Assembly: GCA_024638215.1 (NCBI GenBank)
Contig: JAHEKS010000013.1
Coordinates: 1 to 34,550 of the forward strand
DNA: 34,550 nucleotides
Reading direction: 5' to 3'
Source of the DNA: Acidobacteriota bacterium
Lineage (GTDB): Bacteria > Acidobacteriota > Terriglobia > UBA7540
The stretch's first letter is position 1. Every line of letters begins with the position of its first letter. A program made the position numbers and the translations under genes. The notes beneath the pieces are model-generated. The model worked only from the letters and a program-made list of their open reading frames with translations, was not told where the DNA came from and did not search any database. This document shows, piece after piece, positions 10,898-23,423 of this stretch.

Positions 10898-13222
10898 ATG
10901 CGAATCCTCACTCGCTATATCCTAAAAGAGGTCTTTTCCCATTCCCTGCTGGGACTGCTGATCTTCACCTTTGTCATCTTCATTCCCCACATCAGCCATT
11001 TGCTGGAAATGATGGTGCGCCACGAGCTGTCGGGCGCGGAAATGCTGACCCTGTTTCTTCTGCCGTTTCCGGGCATCGTGGTTCTCACCATCCCCATGGC
11101 CGTGCTGGTGGGGATTCTGATCGGTCTCAGTCGCATGGCGGCCGATGGCGAGGTCGTGGCCGCGCGAGCATCCGGGATGGGCCTCTCGTCCTTCGTCCGG
11201 CCCGTCATGATTTTCGCGCTGATCGGTTGGGGATTGGCGTCATGGATGAGCCTGGTCCTCGGTCCCCGCGCAGGGCGCACGCTCAGCCGCCTGGAAACCC
11301 GCCTTGCGGCCAGCCAGATCCCCTATGAAATACAGCCACGGGTCTTCATCGAGCAGTTTCCCAACCTTTTGCTTTACATCGAGGACGTGACCGGCGCCGG
11401 CTCGCGCTGGCGCGGCGTTTTCATCGCCGACACGACAGAACGCGATTCGCCGAAAATCACCTTAGCGAAAAGCGGAATGCTTGTCAACGACCCCAGTCGC
11501 GACCGGCTGGTCCTGCACTTGGAGCAAGGTTCTACGCACGAAACCGAACCCGGGCAGTCCTCCATCTATTCCGTCGCAACTTTCAAGGACACGGACCTCC
11601 CCATTCAATTACAGGGATCGAACCGAGCTCAGGTCGTCAGACGGACGCCTGCCACCGACCCGCTGGCCCTGCTTTTTGCCACCGCGCGCTTCGGGAACAG
11701 CCCGGATGAGCGGCGTGCCGCGCGGGTGGAATTGAATTACCGCTTTGCCCTTCCCGTCGCGTCGCTGGTCCTGGCTTTGGTGGGGATTCCGCTTGGGCTG
11801 TTTTCGCGCAAGGGCGGGAAAGCCGTCGGAATCATGCTGGCCCTATTCCTGGTCTTCACGTACTACGTCATCATGGCTTTCGGGCTGAGTTTTGCCAAGC
11901 AGGGGCGCATCCCCCCCGCCGTGGGAGTCTGGCTCGCCAACGCCGCGTTCGGTGCCGTGGGCCTGCTGATGTTCTCCAACCTGCGACGCGTCCGCCTGCG
12001 CCTGCAATTCCTTCAGGAGTGGGCGGAAGAGCTGAGCCATCTCTTTGCCGAATTCATGGAGCGTCTGCCGCACCGCCCCCGGCCGGAAAGCGCCGCGGGC
12101 CTTCATCCTCACGCGACGACCCGATATCGTTTTTTCCAAATCCTCGACGGATACGTTCTTCGCGGGTGGATTTTCTATTTTGTGGTTTTGCTGGTGGCGT
12201 TCTGCGGCGTTTACACGATCTTCGATTTCTTCCAACTTTTGGGAGACATTATCCGGAATCACATCTCCCCTGGGGTTGTGCTGGACTACTACCGCTATCT
12301 TACGCCGCAAGTGGTTTACCTCATGTTTCCCTTGAGCATTCTGGTGGCAACGCTTGTCAGCTTTGGACTTCTCACCAAAAGCAACGAGCTGACCGCCATC
12401 AAATCGGCCGGGATCAGCCTCTACAGAATCTCGGCGCCCGTGCTGATCGCGGCCATTCTGGCGAGCGCCGGGATGTTTGCACTCGACGACGGATTCCTGC
12501 CCCAGACCAACCAGCGGCAGGATGCCTTGCGGAACCAGATTAAGGGCAAGCCCCCCCAGACTTACATGCGTCCTGACCGCCAGTGGATCTTCGGCGAGGG
12601 CGACCGCATCTACAACTACCGTTTCTTCGACGCCGATCAGAACGTGTTTGCGAACCTTTCCGTGTTTGAATTTGATCCCGGAACCTTCCAACTAACTCGC
12701 CGCATTTACGCCGAGCGGGCGCGTTGGGAGCAACCGATCCATGGCTGGGTGCTTGAGCAGGGGTGGGTACGCAACCTCGATGGCGACCGAGTGACTTCTT
12801 ACACGCCCTTTGCGGTGGCCACGTTCGCCGAGTTCACCGAGGCGCCAACTTACTTCAAGAAAGAAGTCAAACCTTCAGCCCAAATGAGCGCGCTCGAGTT
12901 GCGGCGCTACATCAAAGAACTCAGCCAGAGCGGCTTTGACGTGGTGCGGCTTTCCGTGCAGTTCTACAAGAAGTTCTCTTTTCCGCTCATGTGCTTCGTG
13001 GTGGCCCTGATCGGTATTCCCTTCGCTCTGACCACCGGGCGCAAAGGCGCCATCGCCGGCATTGCCACGAGCATCGGCATCGCCATCCTTTACTGGGCTT
13101 CGACAAGCCTCTTCGAGGCCATGGGCAACCTCAGCCAGCTGCCTCCCGCCGTCGCCGCCTGGTCCCCGGATGTGCTGTTTGGTCTGGGGGGGATTTACTT
13201 GTTCCTTCGAGTCCGCACGTAG
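10898..13222 (+). CDS. LptF-LptG fused LPS export permease
   Basis: First half MRILTRYILKEVFSHSLLGLLIFTFVIFIPHISHLLEMM..GLPFPG-type LptF pattern; second half RFFQILDGYVLRGWIFYFVVLLVAFCGVYTIFDFFQLLGDIIRN..PLSILVATLVSFGLLTKSNELTAIKSAGISLYRI (LptG). One uninterrupted frame. Confidence 0.93.
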   Translation: MRILTRYILKEVFSHSLLGLLIFTFVIFIPHISHLLEMMVRHELSGAEMLTLFLLPFPGIVVLTIPMAVLVGILIGLSRMAADGEVVAARASGMGLSSFVRPVMIFALIGWGLASWMSLVLGPRAGRTLSRLETRLAASQIPYEIQPRVFIEQFPNLLLYIEDVTGAGSRWRGVFIADTTERDSPKITLAKSGMLVNDPSRDRLVLHLEQGSTHETEPGQSSIYSVATFKDTDLPIQLQGSNRAQVVRRTPATDPLALLFATARFGNSPDERRAARVELNYRFALPVASLVLALVGIPLGLFSRKGGKAVGIMLALFLVFTYYVIMAFGLSFAKQGRIPPAVGVWLANAAFGAVGLLMFSNLRRVRLRLQFLQEWAEELSHLFAEFMERLPHRPRPESAAGLHPHATTRYRFFQILDGYVLRGWIFYFVVLLVAFCGVYTIFDFFQLLGDIIRNHISPGVVLDYYRYLTPQVVYLMFPLSILVATLVSFGLLTKSNELTAIKSAGISLYRISAPVLIAAILASAGMFALDDGFLPQTNQRQDALRNQIKGKPPQTYMRPDRQWIFGEGDRIYNYRFFDADQNVFANLSVFEFDPGTFQLTRRIYAERARWEQPIHGWVLEQGWVRNLDGDRVTSYTPFAVATFAEFTEAPTYFKKEVKPSAQMSALELRRYIKELSQSGFDVVRLSVQFYKKFSFPLMCFVVALIGIPFALTTGRKGAIAGIATSIGIAILYWASTSLFEAMGNLSQLPPAVAAWSPDVLFGLGGIYLFLRVRT

Positions 13223-13259
13223 GTCGCCTTGCCATCTCCTGAGCTGGGCAAGCGTGAAA

Positions 13260-13323
13260 TGTCGGCGTGTCGACAATCTCTCAAGGAATGCTGGAAGTGC
13301 TGAACTTCAAGTATTGCTTTAAG
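13260..13323 (+). repeat. Composite repeat copy 3
   Basis: TGTCGGCGTGTCGACA (13260-13275), then CTTCAAGTATTGCTTTAAG (13305-13323). Confidence 0.75.
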
Positions 13324-13414
13324 AGTGCTTGCCGACGCCTGCGGAAGTATGCAAGCGCCCCAATCCCTTCTCCAGGCGCAGTGCTCAGCTCGTTCAACGA
13401 CGGGCAGCCCGAAA

Positions 13415-16120
<2,706 letters not shown>

Positions 16121-16213
16121 GATTATGGCTCCTTCATTTTTCAATTGTGGGTCAATCGCGGCTTGGGCTGTTGAGGCTGGCTGAGCCGGCTCTTCCCACG
16201 CGTGCGCCACGAT

Positions 16214-18508
16214 TCACTTCTCACTTGTTACTTTAACTTTCGTCGACGCGCCGACATTCTGCGGCGCGGGGGCGATTTCGGCAAAATGCGCCACGCCGGA
16301 AAACAACTCGTCCAGCTTGCCGAGAAGGCGCAGGCGATTGGCGCGCAGCGCCGCGTCCTGGGCCATCACCAGCACTTTGTCAAAGAACCGGTCCACCGGC
16401 TGGCGCAGACGAGCAATCGTCTTGAGCGCCTTCTCGTACTCGCCCGCCTGGCGGTGCTGGTTCACGGTTTCGCGGACCTCCTCAAACGCCTGGTAGAGCG
16501 CCTTCTCTTCCCCGGCCTGCAAGGCCGCCGCGTCCACTTCGCCCGGCTGCCAATCCGCCGCGCTAGCCGACTTGGCCAGGATGTTCTTGATCCGCTTGGC
16601 AGCCACCGACAGCGCCTCGAAATCCTGCGAGTCGCGGATCTTCTCCAGCGCCTCGGCCCGCCGCGCGGCGTCGGCGGGGACGTCCCAGCCCGCCGCCATC
16701 ACCGCGCGCACGGTGTCGTAACGGAATCCGCGCGCGGACTCCAAATAATACCTCAATCGCTCGGCAAAGAAATTGATCAGCGAAGAGAAGACTTCCATCT
16801 GCGGCCGGTTCCAGTTGACGTTCAACTGGTGCACCGCCTTCTCGACCAGCGCGCGAAGCGGCACGGGGAGAGAGAGTTCAACCAAAACTTTAACCACGCC
16901 GTTTGCCGCTCGGCGCAGCGCAAACGGGTCACTCGACCCGGTCGGCTCAAGTCCCACCGCAAACCCGCTGACCACGCTATCCAGCTTGTCGGCCAGCGAA
17001 ACTATCGATCCAATGACTGTCCGCGGGTTTGAGTCATCGAGGCCAACGGGCTTATAGTGGTCATATATTGCCTCCGGCACGTCTGGTATTTCCTCGCCCT
17101 GGGATCGGGCATAAAGTCCGCCGACGATGCCTTGAAGCTCTGGGAACTCCGCGACCATCTGCGTCGTCAGGTCACACTTGCACAGGTCGACTGTGCGCAA
17201 AACAGCTTGCTCCTGATAGGGGTAGAATCCGCCATTCGGTTCGAGCAATGCGCAGATCTCTCGGGCGACGTTCTTCATCCGCCGCACCTTTTCGGCGTAG
17301 CTGCCCAGTTGCGCCTGGTAAGTGACGCCCTCGAGCGCCGCCTGCCGGTCGCGCAGCGGGACGCGCTGGTCGGCCTTCCAGAAGAATTCCGCGTCGGAGA
17401 AGCGCGCCGCCAGCACCCGCTCGTGCCCTCCCCGGATCAGCCCTTTGGGATCGCCGTCCACGTTGAGCACGGTCAAAAAGAGCGGCCGGAGCTTCCCTGC
17501 CTTGTCCTCGACGGCGAAATATTTCTGGTGGTCGCGCATGACGGTGATCAGGATCTCACGCGGCAGTTGCAGGAAGCGCTGCTCGAATCCGCCCACCAGT
17601 CCCTTCGGCCACTCGGTGGAATTGACAATCCAATCTTCCAAATTGGGGTCCGGAACGACGCGCCATTTCGTTTGTTCAAGTAACACTTTACATTCCGAAC
17701 AGACCCTTTCACGGCGCTTCTCGGGATCAATCTCCACGTGCAGTTGGCGGAGCTTGGTTGAGTATTCCTTGAAGCTCTTAATGCGGACAGGGCCTCTGGC
17801 AACCGTCCGGTGACCGTACGTCGAACCTGAAGACCTAACGCCGGCCACCTCGAAAGGAATCACCCGAGCCTGTTTCCCTTCTCCCAGCAGCGCCAGCAGC
17901 CACCGAATCGGTCGGACGAAGCGCGGCCCCGCCTTCGCCACCCAGTACATGCTCTTGGGAAAGGTCATGCCCAGGACAACGCGCGGCAGGAACTCACTGA
18001 GGATTTGAGTGGCCGGAAGTCCCTTGGTGGTCTTCCGCAGGGCCAGATACTCACCCTTGGCTGTGTTCACGCGCGCCAAATCCTGGACGCGGACCCCATT
18101 CCTCTGGGCGAAGCTTTCGGCAGCTTTCGTGGGATTCCCTTCGGCGTCTATCGCCACCTTGACGGGCGGCCCCAGCACCTCTTCCACCTGTGCGGTCTGC
18201 TTCTCCAGGACACGTGGGACCAGGGCTACGAGCCGCCGGGGAGTAGCATAAGTCTCGAAAAGGGGCTCAGCGCCCGCGCCTTCGGGCAATAAACGCGCCT
18301 CGCCCAAGGCATTGACCAGGGCGCTGCCAAAATCGGTCTGCGCCGCCGTGAGGAATCTGGCGGGTATCTCCTCGCAACCGATTTCGATCAGTAAAGCCGC
18401 GGTCGGGTGATCTTCCGCGGCAGAGCCGGCGCCAGACCAAGCGAGTTTTGATCCTTCGCTGCGCTCGGGACGGAGTTTTCGAATTTCGGATTTCGACTTG
18501 GGGCTCAC
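16214..18508 (-). CDS. glyS: Glycyl-tRNA synthetase beta subunit
   Basis: [19 protein letters not shown].., ..[12 protein letters not shown].., ..[13 protein letters not shown].., ..[13 protein letters not shown]... A likely GTG start at 18508 overlaps the glyQ stop (GTGA). Confidence 0.96.
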   Translation of the reverse strand: MSPKSKSEIRKLRPERSEGSKLAWSGAGSAAEDHPTAALLIEIGCEEIPARFLTAAQTDFGSALVNALGEARLLPEGAGAEPLFETYATPRRLVALVPRVLEKQTAQVEEVLGPPVKVAIDAEGNPTKAAESFAQRNGVRVQDLARVNTAKGEYLALRKTTKGLPATQILSEFLPRVVLGMTFPKSMYWVAKAGPRFVRPIRWLLALLGEGKQARVIPFEVAGVRSSGSTYGHRTVARGPVRIKSFKEYSTKLRQLHVEIDPEKRRERVCSECKVLLEQTKWRVVPDPNLEDWIVNSTEWPKGLVGGFEQRFLQLPREILITVMRDHQKYFAVEDKAGKLRPLFLTVLNVDGDPKGLIRGGHERVLAARFSDAEFFWKADQRVPLRDRQAALEGVTYQAQLGSYAEKVRRMKNVAREICALLEPNGGFYPYQEQAVLRTVDLCKCDLTTQMVAEFPELQGIVGGLYARSQGEEIPDVPEAIYDHYKPVGLDDSNPRTVIGSIVSLADKLDSVVSGFAVGLEPTGSSDPFALRRAANGVVKVLVELSLPVPLRALVEKAVHQLNVNWNRPQMEVFSSLINFFAERLRYYLESARGFRYDTVRAVMAAGWDVPADAARRAEALEKIRDSQDFEALSVAAKRIKNILAKSASAADWQPGEVDAAALQAGEEKALYQAFEEVRETVNQHRQAGEYEKALKTIARLRQPVDRFFDKVLVMAQDAALRANRLRLLGKLDELFSGVAHFAEIAPAPQNVGASTKVKVTSEK
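16219..16256 (-). repeat. Composite repeat copy 4, overlapping the 3' end of glyS
   Basis: Plus strand ..CACTTGTTACTTTAACTTTCGTCGACGCGCCGACA (palindrome at 16241-16256); inside the glyS frame. Confidence 0.75.
18450..18504. repeat. Interspersed element GATCCTTCGCTGCGCTCGGGACGG plus heptamer TTTCGRA units in the 5' end of glyS
   Basis: GATCCTTCGCTGCGCTCGGGACGG (18450-18473), followed by TTTTCGAATTTCGGATTTCGAC, a 7-bp periodic run; translates on the minus strand as [17 protein letters not shown]. Confidence 0.6.
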
Positions 18509-19425
18509 GCCGGCTCCGCCTCCACCAAGGGAGATTGAGTCCCGGACTGCCGCTCCACGTAGACCCGCGCCACGTCGCAGGCCAGCCGCCTCACCCGGGC
18601 CATCAGCGAGGCGCGCTCCGTGACGCTGATCGCGCCGCGCGCGTCGAGGATATTGAACAGGTGAGAACATTTCAGGCAAAGCTCATAGGCCTTCCGCAGG
18701 GGGAAACGAGCCGGGTCGGAAGTGACGTCATCGGCGGCCTCTTCGAGCAGGCGCGAAGCCTCGCCCTCGTGAAGCTCAAAGAGCGTCCGGCAAGTCTCGG
18801 GGGATGCGGCTTCAAAATCGTAAACCGAAAGTTCCAATTCCTCGGCGCGGCGCATGTCGCCGTACCTGACCTTTTCGTTCCAGCAGACCTGATAGACGTC
18901 CCCAGTTCCCTGCAAGAACGCGGCGATGCGCTCGAGGCCGTAAGTCAGCTCCACCGAAATGGGCTCCAGATCCAGCCCGCCCGACTGCTGGAAATAGGTG
19001 AACTGGGTGATTTCCAGACCGTCGAGCACCACCTGCCAGCCGATGCCCCAGGCGCCGAGCGTGGGGGCTTCCCAGTTGTCTTCCTCGAAGCGGATGTCGT
19101 GGTGCCGAAGGTCAATGCCAATGCTGGTCAGGCTCTTCAGGTACAGATCCTGCACGTCGGCCGGCGGGGGCTTCAGGATCACCTGCATCTGGGTGTGCTT
19201 GAGGAGGCGATGGGGATTCTCACCGTAGCGGCCGTCGGCGGGCCGCCGCGAGGGCTGAACGTAGGCCACGCGCCAGGGCTCGGGCCCCAGAACGCGCAGG
19301 AAGGTCTCCGGGCACATCGTTCCCGCGCCCACCTCAAGATCATAAGGCAGCGCGACAACGCATCCCTGCTCAGCCCAGAATTGGCTGAGCTTGAAGATCA
19401 ATTCCTGAAACGTCAAACCGGGCAT
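18505..19425 (-). CDS. glyQ: Glycyl-tRNA synthetase alpha subunit
   Basis: [83 protein letters not shown].. is essentially diagnostic. Confidence 0.98.
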   Translation of the reverse strand: MPGLTFQELIFKLSQFWAEQGCVVALPYDLEVGAGTMCPETFLRVLGPEPWRVAYVQPSRRPADGRYGENPHRLLKHTQMQVILKPPPADVQDLYLKSLTSIGIDLRHHDIRFEEDNWEAPTLGAWGIGWQVVLDGLEITQFTYFQQSGGLDLEPISVELTYGLERIAAFLQGTGDVYQVCWNEKVRYGDMRRAEELELSVYDFEAASPETCRTLFELHEGEASRLLEEAADDVTSDPARFPLRKAYELCLKCSHLFNILDARGAISVTERASLMARVRRLACDVARVYVERQSGTQSPLVEAEPA

Positions 19426-19609
19426 AGTCTAATGCTTCAAACCGGGGCGGCCAACGTTGAGCCTGCGCGGCGTCCGCGCCTGGCAATCCAATAGATCAAG
19501 CCGCCAAGCAGCGCGCTGACAATGACCACCGGCGACGCGGCTGGCAAGTGCGAGAGAGCACACTAAAGAAGCCGCATTTCGCCAGCGAATCAAAAGCTCA
19601 AGCACTCCT

Positions 19610-20365
19610 TTAGGTGTCACCGGCGAGAAGTGAGCGAGTCACCAGCTTCTTGCCGATATGACTCTCGACCACTTCTTCAAGGAAGCGCCTCAGTTCCTTG
19701 CACTCCGGCGCCGCGGGCCCGGCCGAAATCCACGCATCCAGGGACAACCCGCGGAAGTCCCGCTCCAGGCCGCGCGTGGTCGCCCGAACCTGATAGGGGG
19801 CGGCGCGCCGGCAATTCGCGCACAAAAGCTGCTCCGAACCCTCTCCGTAATACCCGGCCTCGTCTCCAAGCGCCCGCCCGCAGTTGCCGCAGCTCTCAAG
19901 GTCCGGGAGCACGCCCCCCAGCCTCAGCAGCCAATAGTTGAAATACAGCAGCGGCCGCGTGGCTTCCCCCGTGCGTTTCAGCGCCCTCAAAACAACCAGG
20001 ATCAGGCGGAACGCCCGCTCGTTCACTTCCCGTTCGGGCAGGAAGAGTTCAGCCGCCTCCGCCACGTACTGCGTCGCCACCTGCTGCCGGTAATCCTTCT
20101 GCATGTCGAAGAAGGACTCGATGATTTCGGCGGAGTTGATGCGCAGCAGGTCGCGGTTCTCCCGCTCGAAGATCCACAGCCGGATGTAGCTCATGGGCTC
20201 GAGCGCCGAACCGTAGCGGCTCTTGGGACGGCTGGCTCCAGAGGCCACGGCTCTCAACCGCCCCATCCTACGGGTGAACAACGAAACGATCTTGTCCGCT
20301 TCACCGAGGCGATAAGTCCTGAGGACGAGAGCTTCCGTTTCGCGCAGAGGCATCAGCGATTTCAA
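19610..20365 (-). CDS. recO: DNA repair protein RecO
   Basis: ETEALVLRTYRLGEADKIVSLFTRRMGRLRAVASGASRPKSRYGSALEPMSYIRLWIFE.. plus the zinc motif CGNCGRAL..LLCANCRR. Confidence 0.95.
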   Translation of the reverse strand: MKSLMPLRETEALVLRTYRLGEADKIVSLFTRRMGRLRAVASGASRPKSRYGSALEPMSYIRLWIFERENRDLLRINSAEIIESFFDMQKDYRQQVATQYVAEAAELFLPEREVNERAFRLILVVLRALKRTGEATRPLLYFNYWLLRLGGVLPDLESCGNCGRALGDEAGYYGEGSEQLLCANCRRAAPYQVRATTRGLERDFRGLSLDAWISAGPAAPECKELRRFLEEVVESHIGKKLVTRSLLAGDT

Positions 20366-20409
20366 CGCGCCGACAAGCTAACAAAATTAGCATAACCCTG
20401 CGGAGACAT

Positions 20410-20430
20410 GAAGTGAAAAGTGGAAAGTGC
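20410..20430. repeat. Three-unit heptamer run
   Basis: GAAGTGA AAAGTGG AAAGTGC between recO and the PfkB kinase. Confidence 0.5.
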
Positions 20431-20784
20431 GATTCCGGGTGCCAAGGAGAAACATCGGGCGGCGCCTCGGCCTCGTGACCTGATTGGGTCGGGCGGCGTG
20501 CAAGGCGCGGCTTCGTTTTCAACTTCAATTCCGAACACACGCCCGTCGCCTGTGGAATTTTCGGCGGTTTTTGAGGAAATCGCATTATGTTAACTCGGTG
20601 CACCGCGGGCCAAATATTATCAGACGTGCCTGTGCAAAACTTCCCCGCCCCGCGCGCGATAGCCCACCAAAACCCGGGAAGCAAACGCACGGACTCGGGC
20701 CTGCCAAGTCGCCTCGACATTTCGATTGCCAGCACTCGGCACGAGGCTGTAATGTAATTCGGCCTTGTTCAAGGAGAGCTTCAA

Positions 20785-21795
20785 GTGGCCAACGCGCAAG
20801 TTGATGTTGTAGGTCTGGGACTGAACGCCACGGATACGGTGATCCGCGTGCGCGAGTTCCCTGCCCTAGGCGGCAAGGAAAAGCTGCTGTCATCCACCAT
20901 GCAGGCGGGTGGCCAAGTAGCCACCGCACTCGTCACCTGCCAGCGGCTCGGGCTTCGTACGCGCTATATCGGCAAGGTCGGCGACGACGTCCAGGGACGG
21001 TTCCAGCTCGCGAGCCTGAAGCGCGAAGGCGTTGACACGCGGTACACGCGCGTCTCCCGGAACACCCCGAATCAGATCGGAGTCATCATCGTGGACCAGA
21101 AGACCGGCGAGCGGACGGTCTTCTGGGATCGCGACCCCAAGCTCGCCGTCGCACCGCAGGAACTCTCCCCCAAAGCCGTTTGTACCGCCCGCGTCCTGCA
21201 CCTCGACGGCTGCGACGTCGAAGCGTGTTGCGAGGCGGCGCGCTGGGCCAAGGCCTCCGGCATTCCGGTGGTCGCGGACCTCGACACCGTCTACAAGAAG
21301 GTCGAGAAGCTTTTCCCTCTCATTGATTACCTGGTGGCCTCGGCCAATTTTCTGCCCGCCCTCACCGGCGACGACGACCCGTTCCGCGTGCTCGAGAACA
21401 TGTCGCACGAGTTCCACATCCCCGCCCCGGGCATGACGCTGGGCCGCGACGGCGCGCTGCTGTACATCAACGGCCGTTTTCACTACTCCCCCGGCTTCGT
21501 GGTCGAGACCGTGGATACCACGGGCGCCGGCGACGTCTTTCACGGCGCTTTTGTCTACGGACTGCTCGCCGGCTGGGAGGTGGACCGCATCCTGGATTTT
21601 TCCAACGCCATGGCGGGATTGAACTGCACCAAGCTCGGCGCTCGAGGAGGAATCGCCACGCGCGCAGCGGCAGAAAAACTAATGGTTACCGGACGGCGCC
21701 ACAAGAACCCCGCTTACGCCGTTCCCGCCCCAGCCGGGGCGCGCCGCAGCGCAACCCCGGTCTCCTCTGCCCGAGGGCGCGAGCCTGCGTCATGA
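20785..21795 (+). CDS. PfkB/ribokinase family sugar kinase
   Basis: GTG start after AAGGAGAG (20771-20778). VDVVGLGLNATDTVIRVREFP.., ..VDTTGAGDVFHGAFVYGLLAG.. (PfkB signature 2). Confidence 0.92.
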   Translation: MANAQVDVVGLGLNATDTVIRVREFPALGGKEKLLSSTMQAGGQVATALVTCQRLGLRTRYIGKVGDDVQGRFQLASLKREGVDTRYTRVSRNTPNQIGVIIVDQKTGERTVFWDRDPKLAVAPQELSPKAVCTARVLHLDGCDVEACCEAARWAKASGIPVVADLDTVYKKVEKLFPLIDYLVASANFLPALTGDDDPFRVLENMSHEFHIPAPGMTLGRDGALLYINGRFHYSPGFVVETVDTTGAGDVFHGAFVYGLLAGWEVDRILDFSNAMAGLNCTKLGARGGIATRAAAEKLMVTGRRHKNPAYAVPAPAGARRSATPVSSARGREPAS

Positions 21796-22568
21796 CCGCG
21801 GAAACCTACGCCCTCATCACCGGTGCATCGAGCGGCATCGGCGAATGTTTCGCCCACGCCCTCGCCGCCCGCAAGCGCAACCTGGTGCTGGTCGCGCGCT
21901 CGAAGGAGAAGCTGGAAGCCCTCGCCCAGCAATTGAGTTCCCAGCGCGGCGTCAAGGCGGTAGCACTCGCTTCCGATTTGAGCGTTCCCGGCGCCGCCGC
22001 GTCGCTCGCCGAAAAACTGCGGGACGAACGCATCGACGTTGACCTGCTCATCAACAACGCCGGGTTCGGCGGGCGCGGAGAGTTCTGGGACTTGCCCCTC
22101 GATCGCCAGGCCGAGATGATGCGCCTCAACGTCCAGGCCGTCGTCGCGCTCACGCACTTGCTGATGCCGGCCATGATCGAGCGACGCGCGGGCGCTGTGG
22201 TCAATGTCTCGTCCACGGCAAGCTTTCAACCCGTGCCCTACACCGCCGTGTATGCCGCCAGCAAAGCTTTCGTCACCAGCTTCTCCATGAGCCTGGCGGA
22301 AGAAGTCAGGCCTTACGGCATTCGCGTCGTCACGCTCTGCCCCGGCGGAACGCGGACCAATTTCTTTGTTGCAGGCCACTACCGCAAGCGAACGTTGCCC
22401 GGCGGCCTGCAGGCGCCGGAGGAAGTCGTTGCCGCCGCGCTGACGGCTCTCGATCGGGGCAGCGGGCTGGTGGTGCCGCGCTTCATGAACAAGCTCTCGG
22501 TCTTTGTTCAGCGGCTGATTCCGCGCGAACTCGTAACACGCATCGCGGCGCGCCTGTTTCGGCCGTAA
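21792..22568 (+). CDS. Short-chain dehydrogenase/reductase (SDR)
   Basis: ALITGASSGIGECFAHALAARKRNLVLVARS (TGxxxGIG), LINNAGFG, VNVSSTASFQPVPYTAVYAASKAFV (S..YxxxK). ATGA overlap with the preceding kinase. Confidence 0.94.
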   Translation: MTAETYALITGASSGIGECFAHALAARKRNLVLVARSKEKLEALAQQLSSQRGVKAVALASDLSVPGAAASLAEKLRDERIDVDLLINNAGFGGRGEFWDLPLDRQAEMMRLNVQAVVALTHLLMPAMIERRAGAVVNVSSTASFQPVPYTAVYAASKAFVTSFSMSLAEEVRPYGIRVVTLCPGGTRTNFFVAGHYRKRTLPGGLQAPEEVVAAALTALDRGSGLVVPRFMNKLSVFVQRLIPRELVTRIAARLFRP

Positions 22569-22592
22569 TCCCTGCTTGCAACAGACAGGCTA

Positions 22593-22614
22593 TCCCGTGT
22601 AATGCTACGCGGGA
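22593..22614 (+). terminator. Hairpin downstream of the SDR gene, terminator-like
   Basis: TCCCGTGTA-atgc-TACGCGGGA: 9-bp stem with one G-T pair, followed by AT-rich sequence (caataaattaataa) but no clean U-tract. Confidence 0.5.
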
Positions 22615-22764
22615 CAATAAATTAATAAGATGTCATTGACTGCAGTAATAGCTAGAGAAGACTCATCTTCTGGAAGAATACATTGTCTACTATTATGTCA
22701 TAGTATAGCGACCGAAAATTCCGAATGACAGAAGAGGTCGCACAGAAGTGCTGGCAGAAGGGCC

Positions 22765-23307
22765 TCAGGCCAGGTGGCGCTTCAGAATCGCCTTCCACTT
22801 GCCCTGCGCTTCCAAAATCAGCTCCACCGTTTCGCGCACCGCGCCCAGCCCGCCCGGCCGCCGCGTCCAATAGTGCACGTGCCGCCGCAGTGCCTCGTGC
22901 CCGCCCTCGACGCCCACCGCCAGCCCGACCCGCTTCAGCACCGGCAAGTCCACGATGTCGTCGCCCATGAAGCACACCTGCTCGGGCTTCAGTCCCGCGG
23001 CGCGGAGCATCTTTTCAAACGGCTCCAGTTTCTCCAGCGCTGCCTCCTGGATGAAGTGAATGCCCAGTTCCTTGGCGCGGTATTCCACCACCCGCGACGA
23101 GCGCCCGGAGAGGATGCCGGTTTTCAGACCCGCCTCGTGCGCAAACCGGATGCCCAGCCCGTCGCGCGAGTGGAATGTTTTGGTTTCGAACACGCCTCCG
23201 TGGGGATTGGGAAGATAATAGATCCTCCCGTCCGTCAGCACGCCGTCCACGTCCATCAGCAGGAGCTTGATTTTCCGAGCCCTGGTGCGAATCTGTGCGC
23301 GATTCAT
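22765..23307 (-). CDS. kdsC: 3-deoxy-D-manno-octulosonate 8-phosphate phosphatase
   Basis: KLLLMDVDGVLTDGRIYYLP..ETKTFHSRDGLGIRFAHEAGLKTGILSGRSSRVVEYRAKELGI..CFMGDDIVDLPVLKRVGLAVGVEGGHE: KdsC HAD motifs. Confidence 0.96.
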   Translation of the reverse strand: MNRAQIRTRARKIKLLLMDVDGVLTDGRIYYLPNPHGGVFETKTFHSRDGLGIRFAHEAGLKTGILSGRSSRVVEYRAKELGIHFIQEAALEKLEPFEKMLRAAGLKPEQVCFMGDDIVDLPVLKRVGLAVGVEGGHEALRRHVHYWTRRPGGLGAVRETVELILEAQGKWKAILKRHLA

Positions 23308-23423
23308 AGCTCTCCTGTCCGTTTACGGAGTGGCTAGTGGCAGGCCAACAGTCCCCGGCGACCTATCCTTCCCACCGGGTCATCGTACTTCTGGCACACC
23401 GCCTTTTCCGTTTCTCTGGTCCC

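Noticed and set aside
13226-13254. Terminator hairpin after lptFG (CTTGCC...GGCAAG)
   Set aside because: Only a 6-bp core stem with a long loop and no U-tract. Too weak to list as a feature.
18448-19494. 348-aa plus-strand ORF opposite glyQ
   Set aside because: Shadow ORF. The N-terminal VFEFRIST is simply the heptamer repeat translated.
20301-20735. 144-aa minus-strand ORF upstream of recO
   Set aside because: No domain-like sequence, and it overlaps the recO start and repeat-like DNA. Treated as non-coding.
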